Positions 1 through 11,977 of a stretch of DNA of 64,000 bases are shown piece after piece. The DNA is from Perkinsus olseni. Its lineage: Eukaryota; Perkinsozoa; Perkinsida. A program made the translations under genes and the position numbers. The DNA lies in contig JABANN010000014.1 of the NCBI GenBank assembly GCA_013115125.1, forward strand, positions 1 to 64,000, in the 5' to 3' direction. The first letter of the stretch is position 1. The number at the start of each line of letters is the position of its first letter. Below the pieces are notes generated by a model. That model worked only from the letters and a program-made list of their open reading frames with translations, was not told the DNA's origin and did no database searches.

Positions 1-2
1 TT

Positions 3-221
3 TTCTCCAAGTTTGGAAAGGAATACTTTCCCTCCACTTGGACTTGGAAAAGTGGGCACTTTAATTGGCTCCAAGTGTGGAATGTCTTCCGCATAGAGAA
101 GGTGAACGGAGGTTGGCAGTTCCATATCACTTTTACGGCGGCCGGTGAAGAACCCTTTACTCGTAAGATCTTCTTTTTTACTCAAAATATTGTTGATGGA
201 GTGCTACATGATCGGCTTTAG
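3..221 (+). CDS. 3' end of an unrecognised protein gene (partial)
   Basis: An open frame enters from the left edge and runs about 72 codons to a TAG at 219-221. The peptide is aromatic-rich, with several Trp and Phe residues (for example TWTWKSGHFNWLQVW) and ends GVLHDRL. I do not recognise the family. The composition looks like a real folded domain rather than random translation, and the frame has no internal stop, but it could be only the last exon of a longer gene whose start lies outside the window. No function is proposed. Confidence 0.4.
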   Translation, partial: FSKFGKEYFPSTWTWKSGHFNWLQVWNVFRIEKVNGGWQFHITFTAAGEEPFTRKIFFFTQNIVDGVLHDRL

Positions 222-2282
222 GGAATAAACGTACAGAGCGCGGTACACGGTGCTCTGAGTTAGAGCCTCTAACTCATCGCGTTTCCCGGAGACGTGGCTC
301 GCTCCCTAGGCTTTGTCAGGACGGAATATCACACTTATCAAAAGTTCTGTTCGAAGGAATATAGGATATTCTTTCAAATCTCCTATTTTCACGCCTGTAT
401 TCATGTTGCGTTCGACGCCAGTGACTTTTTTCCCAGCTTGACACAGTTAGTTTCGAGGTTACGTAAGAACGATCATCGCACTTTCAAAAGAACCATCACA
501 CCTGCGCCTTACGGAATCCCCAAGCGCGAGCTTTACCGATAGACTTGTCAACTTGTGAATCAACGAACTTTCCAACCCAATCGTTACCGTCACCGTGTCC
601 TCTCGGAGGATTGCTCTTGATTGTAGTGAACAGAGCATTGCAATCACCTTCTCCAAGAGGGCCGCCGAACTTACCCTCAGTTAACTCGACCAAATGGCCA
701 AAGAGATTAACTTCACGAAACGCTTCTGCATCTCCCCAGGCGGCCCCTCGGCATGGCCGTACTTAGTCTTCCCTGGGCGCTCACTGGCCACCTCACCACC
801 AGACATTTCCTGACGTGAAGCACGGAATCTGAAACCACTTCTGGCAAAAAGCTCCCAGCATTCTACATCCATGAGCACGGATACGGATATCAGTTGAAGT
901 TGGAGAACTCACCATATCACACGGCTCAAGTGAAGTAAGGGTCAGAACCCTCATCCACGGCCGGTGATAAATGAGGATACTCATTTCAACGGGAATAGGT
1001 CTTCGCATAGGGAGAATGAGAAGGAGCTACCACCTGAAACAACGGGAAAAAGGTTGCTCGAGAGAATACTGCAACGATGCAGTGACTGCATTGCAGTCCT
1101 CCGGCAACGGGTATCTTAGGCTACACAACGCTCAGAGTAGGCAGCCTCATAAGGACCTCGGATCATGTACTACTCTCTCTACTAGCTACAACATCCTCAA
1201 TGCGGCCTCTTCAGACGACGGGATATTCAATACGCCCCAAACGAGCGTTTCTCGAATTGAGACTATCGGGCAAAAAGATGCTGAGAGTGCTCTAGGCCAT
1301 CCGGTGATGTATTGAAAGCGGTTCAACTCAATGCGCATCGACCTCCTGTACAGGCGTCAATCAGGAAACAGAAACTCCACCAGTGACCCACCCTCCACCT
1401 ACCCTATGCCCTGAGGTAGTCAGCAGAGCTATGGTGACCGTGGTCAGACGTGGGAGCATGAGGATCCCGTTCGCGACCCCAAGTGGGGGGGCCCCAACAC
1501 GGACCCGCCAACACGGCAGCTCCAGTGGTGCTTCTCGCCTGGTCGAGCGGTAGAACAGCGTGCTTCGCATCCGGAGATCCCAGGTTCAATCCGCGCTGAG
1601 GTATTTTGTTAACAGTAGAGCCAAATGGCGTTTATCAGAGCATTACATTTGGGTCGCTCTCTGGAGCCTTTTTAAGAGCATGTTTCTTGACTACGATTCG
1701 AGTTGTCTCTCAGAAAGGCTCCTTGAAAAGGAGCGCGTCTATTGAACAGAATCTTTGAACGGGGCCCTCTTCGCAAGCGCTTTTTAGGTGCGCTCCTGAG
1801 AGGAAACTCAACTTTGACTATTGAAAACTTCGGAACTTCGCGCGGGTGTTCGCTCCCCCGCGCGTGAGTGACTTTCGCATTAGCGCACGCCTTGATCCCT
1901 TAGGCATACATTGATGTTGGGTCGGATTAGAGAGGCATTCGTCACTTAGTCGTAAGAGATCATTTGATTCTCGGGTCATCAAGATCGAGCGCGATCTTCG
2001 AGCCTCCACTCCTGTGCAAGTTGGAGTCACTAGCAGCCAAAGTCCGGTGGGGAGCGCCCGGGCCACACATCGTTGCTGTCCAAGGGACTGGGACTAGAAC
2101 CTCTCTCCCTAACTGATATGTTGCTCACTACAGGGAGTACATCGTCAGCAGCGATGACTTTAGGAGTAAGGGAGCTGTCGCGTGCGTTGGTCGTAGAAAG
2201 GGTTCGGGCCGCTTAGCCTTGCTACAGTTCATCATCATCTTCGACGTTGTAGTTTTTCTTTTATTATCCTATCTTACTTTGA
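222..2282. other. Long non-coding stretch
   Basis: Apart from the minus-strand fragment at 496-757, this 2 kb holds only short open frames in all six frames with no recognisable domain. Around 1530-1600 there is a tRNA-like stretch with a B-box-like GGTTCAATCC, but its stems do not pair. The region just before 2283 is pyrimidine-rich and presumably contains the promoter and 5' UTR of the PEPCK gene. Confidence 0.5.
496..757 (-). pseudogene. Unrecognised coding-like fragment
   Basis: On the minus strand an open frame of about 87 codons ends at a stop at 496. It has a protein-like composition, including the stretch FGGPLGEGDCNALFTTIKSN and the ending ARAWGFRKAQV. It has no convincing ATG and is closed upstream by a stop just beyond 757. 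It could be one exon of a small gene, since splice-like signals occur nearby, or the remnant of a decayed gene in otherwise non-coding DNA. I do not recognise the family. Confidence 0.25.
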
Positions 2283-5200
2283 ATGCTTCACAGTTGCGCT
2301 CGCAGGACTCTGTTGAATCTTGGAGCTTCCCAACTCGCGAGGTCGAGTTTGCGGGTTGCCGCCGTCCGCAACTTCTCCGTCTTCTCTCGGCTCAACGGCC
2401 TCCACCATACCAAGGCTGCTGCGACCCCTGCTACCGTTGTCGGTCAGCAGACCAAGCTCGACAAGGATTTTCTCATCTACGGAATCAGACCGTCTTCTGA
2501 ACGGACTATCATGAGGAACGTCACATCTGGATCACTGTAGTGCTAGTGCCGTCCTCGTACTCGTCGTCTTAGTCATGCATGCTGGTTAGGTACGAGAGTG
2601 CCCTTCGTCATGAAACTGGGACTAAGATAACGAGCTGTGGAGCGCTTGCTGTCTATAGTGGAGCTAAGACCGGCCGGAGTCCCAGTGAGTGTCCAAGGCG
2701 GTTACTCGCTCGCTCGCCCAAGTACGTGCTCATCAGGCGATAAACGGATTGTCGACAACGCCAGTGAGGACTATAATGATGACATCTGGTGGGGGAAGAT
2801 CAATCACAAACTCAGCCCTGAGAGCTTCCAGACCTTGAAAGCAGAGTAAGTCGAAGCAGCCCTGTGTTCGTCGGCTTTCAGATCGTATTCCTTTCTGTCT
2901 CAGCGCTATCAACTACCTGGGCGGGCGTGATGAGCTTTACGTCGTTGACGGTTACGCTGGTTGGGATCCTGAGTACAGAATCAAGGTAGTGCCCGTCTGA
3001 ATGGTGGCATAGTAGAGTCGGAGAGGATGCTTCAGATACGAGTTGTTGCCAGCCGAGCTTACCATGCCCTGTTTATGGAGAACATGCTGGTGATGCCCCC
3101 GCCGGAGGAGCTGGAAGGTTTCCAACCTGACTTCGTCATTTTCAACGCTGGTCAGTGCAAGGCTAATCGGTGAGGAACGGTCTTGGCAGTCAGGCTATGG
3201 TCACTCGGTTGTTGTTAGTAACATCGAAGGGCTCACCTCTGATACATCGGTAGCTGTGAACTTCAAGACCAATGAGATGGTTATCATGGGCACTGAGTAT
3301 CGTACTACTTGGCTATGGAGAAAGAGTACAGCGTGCTTTTGTTAGATACGCTGGCGAGATGAAGAAGGGTATTCTTACACTGATGATGCAAGCCATGCCG
3401 CACAAGTTCGGACAGCTGCCTCTGCATTCAAGCTGTAATATTCAGGTAATAGTCATCATCCGATGGTTCTGCTGGTGATGGTGTTTTCCTATGGTTCAGA
3501 AGGACCCGGACACTGGGAAGCCGACGAACTGTACTTTATTTTTTGGACTCTCTGGTACTGGAAAGACAACTCTCTCTGCTGATCCATCTCGTTACTTGAT
3601 TGGTGATGATGAGCATGTGTGGACTGACAAAGGCGTGTTTAACGTCGAAGGTGGCTGTTACGCTAAGGCCATAGGGCTCACCAGAGAGACTGAGCCTGAG
3701 ATCTACAATGCTATCCGTTTTGGAACAGTAGGGGGAAGTGTGGTATGCATGTTGTGATGCTGCTGCTTTGTTAGGTGCTAGAGAACGTGAAAGTAGACCC
3801 TCGTACTCGTGAAGTAGATTTCAACGACACCTCTATCACTGAGAATACTCGGTGTAGCTATCCTTTAGATTATATCGAAAATTCGCATATACCTGCCAAG
3901 GTAGCAATGAGGCCCCTCCTGTTGTTGCTGTATGGACTTTTTCAGGTTGACATCCACCCGTCTAATGTAATACTGCTCACTTGTGACGCCTTTGGGGTAC
4001 TCCCTCCAGTGAGTGTTCTCACTCCTGACCAAGTCCAGTATTACTTTGTCTCGGGATACACAGCCAAGGTCGCAGGTAGCGTGTTCGATCAGGGATACTC
4101 TACTGGCAGCAGTTGAGTCTATCAGGCACTGAGGACGGTATCACTGAGCCAGTGGCTACGTTCTCCTCATGCTTCGGAGCGCCCTTCCTGGTCTGGCACC
4201 CTACAGTGTATGCCGAGATGTTAGCCGACAAGCTACAGAAGCACCACTGTAATAATCCCTAGGTCATCACCATCTCACGGATCTGGACTACTCTTATGTC
4301 AGGCTCAGCATTCCTATTGAACACGGGATGGACCGGTGGTAGCTACACTAACGGCGGGAGCCGTATTAAATTAGAGTAGCCGGCCGCCTCTCAGGGACGC
4401 TCATTCATGACGGCGATACAGGTACACCCGTAAAATGATCGATGCGATCCATGACGGGACGCTCAAGGCGATGGTGGACGCCAATGAGCTGGTATCAACT
4501 CCGATTTTCGGACTCAGGGTACTCTCGGGGCCAACTTGGTCGCTACGCGGTGATGCTCAATACCGCTCGCTTGGAATACGCGAAATCGTAAAACTTTAGA
4601 CCGTAATTCGCGTGTGGAACTGAATCGCTTTGGCTGTGGTCCGCTGCCGATGAAGTTCACGGATGTCTAGTTTCTGCAATACACAAATAATAATAAATAG
4701 TCTTAGCGCTTATCGTCCACCGCTTATTGCTTCGTCCTAGGTGCACAGTATCTTCATCCTGCTTGACTCTGTAGCGTCTTTCTGTATCTTTTGTGTGGCA
4801 GATTCCTAAGTCGCTGCCTGGTATACCCAGTGAAGTACTTGACCCTGCCAACGGTTGGGCTGATCAGGAGGCCTACCTCCAACAGCTCGAGCGTCTGGCC
4901 GGACTTTTCAATAAGAATTTCCAAGAATATGCCTCGAAGTGCCCTCCTGAGGTGGCCGCCGCTGGCCCTGGCCTGCCCGTAGAGAACAGTGCTGACGGAC
5001 AGCGGACGGAGAAGTCCCATTCAATCGTAATGAACCCTGGCGCGAAGAGGAACTACAAATCCACGATGGTGAAGGATGAGGTAGTAGTGGTTGATGAGAT
5101 CCACGGTCGAAGCATGGTGTACTCATTTCTCCTGGTCAGTTGTGATGATCCTCTTATTAAAATACCCGAGACTGCCGACAAGCCTCTGCGCTATCCTGTG

Positions 5201-5327
5201 AGAGGTCAGTAGCCGGAGACCCTACACTGTTGTATGCTCATTCTCAGGTTTCACTGATCAGTCCCTTGATTATGAGGAAGCTGTTCTTTCCCGATACCTG
5301 TTAGTATCCCCTCGGTCGCCCTCGTGA
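2283..5327 (+). CDS. PCK1: Phosphoenolpyruvate carboxykinase (ATP-type), about 15 exons
   Basis: Catalyses ATP-dependent interconversion of oxaloacetate and phosphoenolpyruvate, the entry step of gluconeogenesis. Exons read by eye: 2283-2536, 2590-2684, 2737-2844, 2904-2985, 3036-3169, 3219-about 3298, about 3347-3445, 3500-3727, 3775-3900, 3946-4075, 4126-4248, 4303-4375, 4422-4518, 4802-5204 and 5248-5327. Family hallmarks are [28 protein letters not shown], the P-loop [25 protein letters not shown] and LLNTGWTGG. The first 35-40 residues ([14 protein letters not shown]...) are basic and hydroxylated with no acids, like a mitochondrial presequence. The usual C-terminus (about ...EVAAAGP) is followed in frame by about 104 extra residues. 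The intron near 3298-3346 cannot be removed as GT-AG without a frameshift. The intron 4519-4801 is unusually long for this window. Family identity is certain; the very 3' end is not. Confidence 0.93.
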
Positions 5328-5722
5328 GAGCGGCTATGCTTCCCTCGCGGCGGCCTCATCTTTCTTTAATCGCAGTGTAACATAAAAGCCTTTTTTCTGG
5401 TGAAGGTGAAGACTGTTGACGCTCTTCCGCGTCACTACTTGTACTACAATTCTAATTACGAAGAAGCGTGATATCCTAGATTTTGGACTATCGTAACGAT
5501 ATTAAGGGATCTTTCACAGCTCTACTCCCTCTGCCGGTGGTACAGCTCTTGGTACTACTGTAGTCAGCGACCACGCAGTTGGTACTATTGGATGCTTTGT
5601 GATGATTGGTAGTGTTGAGTTTCAGTGCCGGCAATGGCAGGCGAAGGTGTGGGGTGAAACAGCGGCCTTTACCGAGGGTACTCGGGATTCTTGGTGGTAC
5701 CTTTCAGCTTGCTCGGTGCAAG
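5328..5722. other. Intergenic region between PEPCK and the nucleoporin gene
   Basis: About 400 bases with no supported gene. The left part may contain the PEPCK 3' UTR or an alternative last exon, since GTTAGT at 5300 and an acceptor-like ATCGCAG near 5370 would give a slightly different C-terminus. No clear promoter element is visible before the ATG at 5723. Confidence 0.4.
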
Positions 5723-8700
5723 ATGCAACTTACCGATGCTGATGCTGTCAATGGTTCGACAGTATCCTCGGCCTCCACTGAGGCCCCCATCACTAGAGCT
5801 GTCGATGCGTTGTTGAACCAGGAAGGGGCCCACTCGATCGATATGGCCCTGCCGTGCATCGACATGGCTAGTTTGGATGCTCCTGTTGGATTCAGTATCG
5901 GTGGAGAGACCCCTGTGCCTCCGGCCATACAGCAGCACTTCAGTCGGGCAGTGTAGGCTGCTGCTGCTGTTGCTGCTGGCATCCCCCTTTGGGTGTCATC
6001 TGCCTTGTAGGTACAAGACCAACGTCGGCCTGCATGCACCCTTGTCACTCTTGTGGATGGCGGTGGATGACACGCTCTATCTTTGGAACTTTTCCAATGG
6101 TTCCCATACTTCAATACGTACGGCAAGGGGAGGCAATACGTCGATGCTCGCATTAGGACGAAACTCTCCTCGCTGTAGTGGTATTAGCTGTATCTACTAC
6201 TGTTGCCGACCTTCAGGGATGGACGGTGTTATCCTCACCTGCGCTATCGGCGAGCCTCGCGCTGGTGTCTTCGGAGACGTGGATCATGTAGGACCGTTCC
6301 TAGCTTCATCGCTTTTGGATCCTATGCGGGCACCTCAGATACTTGCGGTTGTGACTGAGAGCACGGCATCGATACTTAGTCTTTCTGCGGATGCTAATGG
6401 AGTGCTCCTGATTGACGTCCTTGAAGGAAATCAAGGAGGCCGATACTCGGTAGTAGCGGAAGCTGTGGTACGAGTAATGTTGCAGTTGAGGTCGGCCTCG
6501 CTTTGAGAGCTTCATGGCTCCTCGTAGACCCGCTGCGTCTCTTATTCTCGTACACCGTCATCCGTTGGGCATCGCTCGACTCTTGCGAATGTTCAGGCCG
6601 CCCTCTCGAAGGCTGTTGCATCCACGGTGACGCGAGTTACTGTCACCAGAGGCGGGAGGATCCTCCTATGGGGACCATCCGTCGAGAACGGCGTGTATGA
6701 GCTGGTCTATCAGCGATCCCCCGGCTGGGTTACTAGCCGGACCTACCTCTCTCGGTGAGCCTCGCAAGGAAGATGCGCTCCGGAGGGATTCTATCGGCAG
6801 GCACACGTTCACACGGAAGGGTATCTTTGGTCGAGCGTTGGGGTGGATAATGCCGGCGCCTACTGCTGCTCCTCTGAGCGGGGTGCCTGCCACTGCGCCA
6901 TCCGGGAAGCATCATCAAGAGGAAATCTTTGCTGTTGGCGGAAGCGACGTCGAAGAGACCTTGGTCTATGCCAGCGTTATCAATAGGGAAGGTAGTGGGG
7001 TTGATGGGTGGATCCCTCATGGCGAACCGGTGCGAGGAAAATATTCGGAAGGCTCGCTTCGCCTACAGTGGTGCTACTAGGCAGTCGCGTAGCAGTGCAC
7101 TCATACACCCATCTCTCCCATAGGCTGGCTCGGTGTATTCTCCCTCAACGTGAACACTAACGGCCCCTGCGAGTCCGAGTGCCTGGGGTGGCTCTCGAAG
7201 CAGAGTATGGAGGAGGCCTTGCGGAACGCTGGAGCCCCACGGACAGCAGAGGGTAGTGCAATCGGTGGGAAGCTTCGGCATGATGGTTCGTGATCAGTAT
7301 CGATCCACAGTGTAATCCCGATGACGGCCGCTGACGGGTCTCCTCTGTGTATGCTCGTCACCACTCAAGGGGACAGGCTACTTGTTCATGCTCATCGTGA
7401 GAAGGAGACGGTATGGCCTACGACTGGGCTCACTTTGGTCACAGTTCCGTTATTAGTCGCCCTTCACCATCTCTGTGGTATCGGTGTCTCCATCGGGTGG
7501 TACTGACACCGCAGCACTGGGGACAGCCGTTCCCTTGGGGAAGCGCCGACGTACGTGGCCTCCTCTGCTCCACTTTTTACGGGCTACTACTCAGGACGGC
7601 TAGGCGGCGACAAGCCCGTTCAACTTTCGTCCACGACTGATGTCATCTACTACAACAACGGTCTCACGTTGATAGCCACAGCGAACGATAAGTGTGTCCG
7701 TATTGGCGCTGTGGGTAAGTAGACCTCTGCTTGTTGTCATCCCGGCGGTATCGTTATTAATAGGTTTCGCTCCTAAGGGCGAGATGGACGCCCTCACGTC
7801 GGGGCCATTCGCGGAGTATGTCGCGACCGTGGAGCTTCGTGGCCAGGTGGAGTCGGCTTCCAACGCGACACGTCCATCTTCGAGCCCTCTGTGCAGGTGC
7901 TGGCTCTCGGGTCTGTCTCAGAGGAGGTAGAGTCCCGCGCTACAGTGGGGCGTCGCAGGACTCGTCGTTGCTGGGTTCTCACTACCATGGGAGTTAGCCC
8001 CCTCACACTGGTGAGCCCGCCTTCTAAGTGCCCCTCATCGTGCAATGATCGTCTATCAGTTTTCCACTTCTGGGTATGAGTTCTCTGGCTCGGACGGCCT
8101 AACGACAGCGCCCGGGGACTCTGCTGAGGAAGTGGCCGATTGGTTCAGAGCTCTAGCAGAGCGAGGCTCCATCAGCTCAGTGTCGGCCCACATGTGGGAC
8201 TGGTAGTGCCACTGTAGGTCGCTGAACAACAGTAGCGTCGTTGCTTGGCAGTTCCGATGTCTATGTGGCAGCCTACGCCTCCCAGTGTGAGTATCTGTCA
8301 AGGGTGGGCCGTATTGAGCCTACGCACGTTGGACGGTGGATGAAGGGGCTGCTGATGTAGTGGCTATTTGGAGAGTCTATCGCTAGGATGATCGGACACC
8401 GTTAGATACCTCTCTTGCGATCTTTGGCCGATCTGGTCTCGGCCAATTTTGCGGCGCGCGGGAAAGAAGTCATCCAAGTCGCAGATAGGCCTTGGTGTCA
8501 GCGTGGCTCACGCCTCTGTCCCTGAGCTGGAGGTCCTCATCGGCCGACTCAAAACCGTGGGCAAATTTGTAGGCAGATCACCGCGGCGATTCCCTCCGAT
8601 TGAAACACTCTCCTCAGGTGGCCGGGGTATGCAGCTTGCTTGAGAAAAGCCGGGTCGGCCCTTTGAATGCTGAACACCTTCCCGCGTACAAGCGCCGGCA

Positions 8701-11700
8701 ACTAGTAGAAGTGGAAACCAACCAAAGAGACCATACTATGGTAGTGCAGGCTGTCGTCGCCCCTCTCTCGCTTAGGCCTCTGGGGGTCGTTATCCTTGCT
8801 TTCAGGCTCGGTATACTACCTTGCTCTGCTCCATCCGAGACTCGATCGGCTTGACGTCGGAGACTTTGTCGTTGCTGGTGATACTGCAAACGGGCATTCA
8901 TTCCGGCTATCGGATTCTCAACGACCACAACAACGACCATTGGATCGGTACACAGTCAACCCTGACTGGCTGCCCTCCTAACACCTCCCGGATCAGATAC
9001 TCTCTGCGAGACGCCGCTCTCCTCTGTGATCGAAGCTGGCCCGCAGTGGACGCAGAGCCGGTCTGCGCTATCACTGCTAGCATCGGCTATGCTGAGGGAG
9101 TCAGGGTGCTCTAAGGACGTGGTTGAGGCAGTCTCCCGCCTGTGCCCCACAGTAGGGACATCGACCCCGTATTCAGTAGTGGTACTGGCTGCCCCTGCAG
9201 ATCCTCGGCCATGTTGACGCAGCTGCGGTGACTGCAGATCGACCAATGGGCGCTGTGAAGGGCGATGCCACGAGGGAACTGTTGGTAGATTGGACCCCAC
9301 TGTGCTCCCCTCAGAAGTTCTCCCACCTTAGGTCTCACATCTCTCTACTATACTCTCCTCACCGGCCCTCCAAGAGCTGCCAGAATCTCTCGCCAGCCTT
9401 CGACGGTTGGCAGCTTATGACCCCAAGGGCGCCTTCGATCAGCTCCTCATGAAGTGCACTGAGGTACTGTCTCTCAAAGAACCATAGCTTATCGATACCA
9501 TTGCTATCGTTATTCCCGTAGAAGACTAGCTGTTCTCGCTAGGTCAGCGAGAAGGCGGTCGAAGCCGTGCTGGATGGCGCCGCTCCGATGATGAGCAACA
9601 ACTCCCAATGCCTCACTGACGTAGGTCTTGAACTCAGTGCTCTGTCGTAGAGCCCCCTAGGTCCTGTACGCCTGCGGTGAACTCGCCACTGGAAGCTGCC
9701 CTCGGGCCCTCATGATCGCCTTGGGACGAGTCATCGGCACACCAGGGCTTGCCGAGGCCATTACTAAGGTAGGGCTCACCTGGTAGGCCATCGGGTAGGG
9801 TATCCTGGGACGTCAGATACCCTCTGCTAATATCGTTAATAGGGTGCTGTTGATACTGAACGATGCCCTACATGGCGAGGAGGCCCCTGCCGAAGGTGGT
9901 CTCGTTCTGGAACCAGTAGCCGCTGGAGAGCTCTTACAGGCGGTATATGTCCTTCGCGGGAAGCATGTGAAGGCAGCAACAGTAGGACAAGAGGGGAATG
10001 ATGTGCTCATGGTGACTGCAGCAGTCTCGCTTCCACGTCCCCCGCTCGCCCCAGCCATCATCGGCAATCGTAAGGCATTGCCTGGATCACACTAACTCTG
10101 ATATAGTTCCAGTACTGAGATAAAGATCTCAGATGACCGTGTCCATAATTTCTTATGCAAAGACTAATGCTGAGCGATACCGTCTGTCAGACGACACGAC
10201 ACCATGGAGTCGTCTCCACCGTCTGCTGCCATCTCTGTCGCAGGTATTGCGAAGCCTATCGACTATTCGCTCGCCGGGGGTCACACTGGAACAGAGGAAG
10301 CGTTGGCTCCAATCGGCTGTGGATTGTCTGAGGGTGGCCAATGAGGAGAAGTCCGAGCTAGCGGTGAGTAGTGCGAGCTTATCGACCCGCCATTGAGGTC
10401 CCTCCCTCGGCAGGTCCAGATGGGCTACATACTCTGCACCACGACCTACGTCCAGTTGCCAATGCTTCGTGAGACGGAGTACATGCTCAAACACGCCCAT
10501 AGTCATGCTGGGTAGTGCCAACTAACCGAGATTAGGACCACTTCACACGCTTGCCGTAGGTCAATGACCTGGTCTAAGGAAGCGACGGCGGCGAGTGAGG
10601 AGCTGGCAGGGGAACTGCTGCCTCTCAGCACATTGTGAGGCCCTTCCCTTCCAACTCCGTTGAGGTCGAGTCTCTCCCAGGTTCACGTGGGCCAACAAGC
10701 TCCGCTTCCCACAGTTCCAGATGGTCTGCGTGACCAATTCCTTGCAGCAGACCGCCGTGTCTTCTGACGGTAGGGCCTCCTTACTACTGTACCAAAGCTG
10801 ATCAGTCTCATGCAGATATCCTATACTACTGGGTCACCGTCTGCTTCCCCCCGCCGGACGGGCCCTACTGCCGCCTCTCAGCGATGCCGTAAGAGCCCCG
10901 ACCTTGAGTACCTGTGCCGTTATCGTTTGTCGTAGGTTCCGTAAGCCGGCGGACCTCATGGGCTACCTGCTCTACCCCGGTCGGGACGTATCCTTCTTCA
11001 TGAGATATGACGATGAAAGTCAGAGTAGTTCCAGAGCGAATGGAGACAGCCAGGACTTCGTGGGAGCCGCTAAGAGGTGGATAGTCGAGGGAGCAATCGG
11101 TGGTCAAGAGATCGGTTGCACCTGGTTGGGTTCAGGTTCTGTGGAGAGCTGTGCCAGATCGCCGAAGCCTGTCGGAATGGTAGTAGCGGAGATTGAACAC
11201 CGCATCCCAGGGAATGAAGTCAGATACGGTCTTCCAAGCTGAGATCGTCGCGGCTGTTTTGGAGTACTGCCATGCTGTAGTCAGGGAGTACAAGGGAGAG
11301 CAGGATGATGAGAATGATAACGTATGCTTACCGTGAAGGGCCATCCCCAGGAGCATTGTGCCCTCCTCAGATACTGGCTATTTGCCGTGGAGTGGTCTAT
11401 GAGTTCTGCGGTGTCTCCCTACGCTCCCTATTGACCATCTATGAGCACCTCGAGAGTACACACAGTAAGGCCCGCCATATGCTACCATCTGTGGATTGAC
11501 TAAACCCTCCTTAGAAACTTGGCTCCGACGTATTCGAGACCACATGCCCTCAGCAGCGGCACGATCGCCCCTTCATCTGCACCACACAAAGGTGAGGGAA
11601 CTCCGTGAGGGATCTCGTGGCGAAGTGCTCCCTGCTGTAGGTCCAAGCTCACATGCGGCTGGTTCTAGAGGCCCTACGGTCCTGGGTGCGAGATGAGGAA

Positions 11701-11848
11701 GATCGTCTGCTGGACCGGAGCCAAGGTCTGCCGGCGCTTGGAGGCCCTCGCGGTTCGAACCCTCCCGCAGCCGTTGCAGGACTTACGTAACACTAATGTT
11801 AATCGGAACGCTACTACCAACGTTTCCAATGCCGCTCTGAGTGTTTGA
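5723..11848 (+). CDS. NUP155: Nup155/Nup170-like nucleoporin, many exons
   Basis: Large inner-ring scaffold nucleoporin of the nuclear pore complex. Exon 1 starts at ATG 5723 and ends ...SRAV at about 5958 with a GT donor. The next exon gives YKTNVGLHAPLSLLWMAVDD and TLYLWNFSNG, matching the Nup133/Nup155 N-terminal beta-propeller entry. It is followed by GVILTCAIGEPRAGVF (equivalent to the VGLVKPKPGVF region) and VTRGGRILLWGPSVENGVYE (equivalent to TNDGRIFLAGKDGCLYE). Near 10290, TLEQRKRWLQSAVDCLR matches the helical C-terminal solenoid. The last exon ends NVSNAALSV before TGA 11846-11848. The coding sequence is scattered over three frames by numerous short introns, so I did not fix every exon. 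Identification rests on ordered motif similarity across the whole length; individual boundaries are uncertain. Confidence 0.78.
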
Positions 11849-11977
11849 CTTCTGCGGGGCCCTGATCGCTTCCGGCGGAACGGCTAACGCCTGATGACGC
11901 GTATTCGATTGTTCCTGGTTTGTTGTTTCGTCGGCTCCCACTCGTCTCTAAGAGTGCCGGTGCTGTGATCAGACTAA

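Noticed and set aside
294-542. 82-residue open frame MARSLGFVRTEYHTY...
   Set aside because: No recognisable domain, overlaps the minus-strand fragment, and composition is not convincing.
1530-1600. tRNA-like sequence resembling tRNA-Ala(CGC), with GTGCTTCGCAT and GGTTCAATCC
   Set aside because: The anticodon, T-arm and acceptor stems do not pair, so it is not a functional tRNA; it may be a decayed tRNA or SINE fragment.
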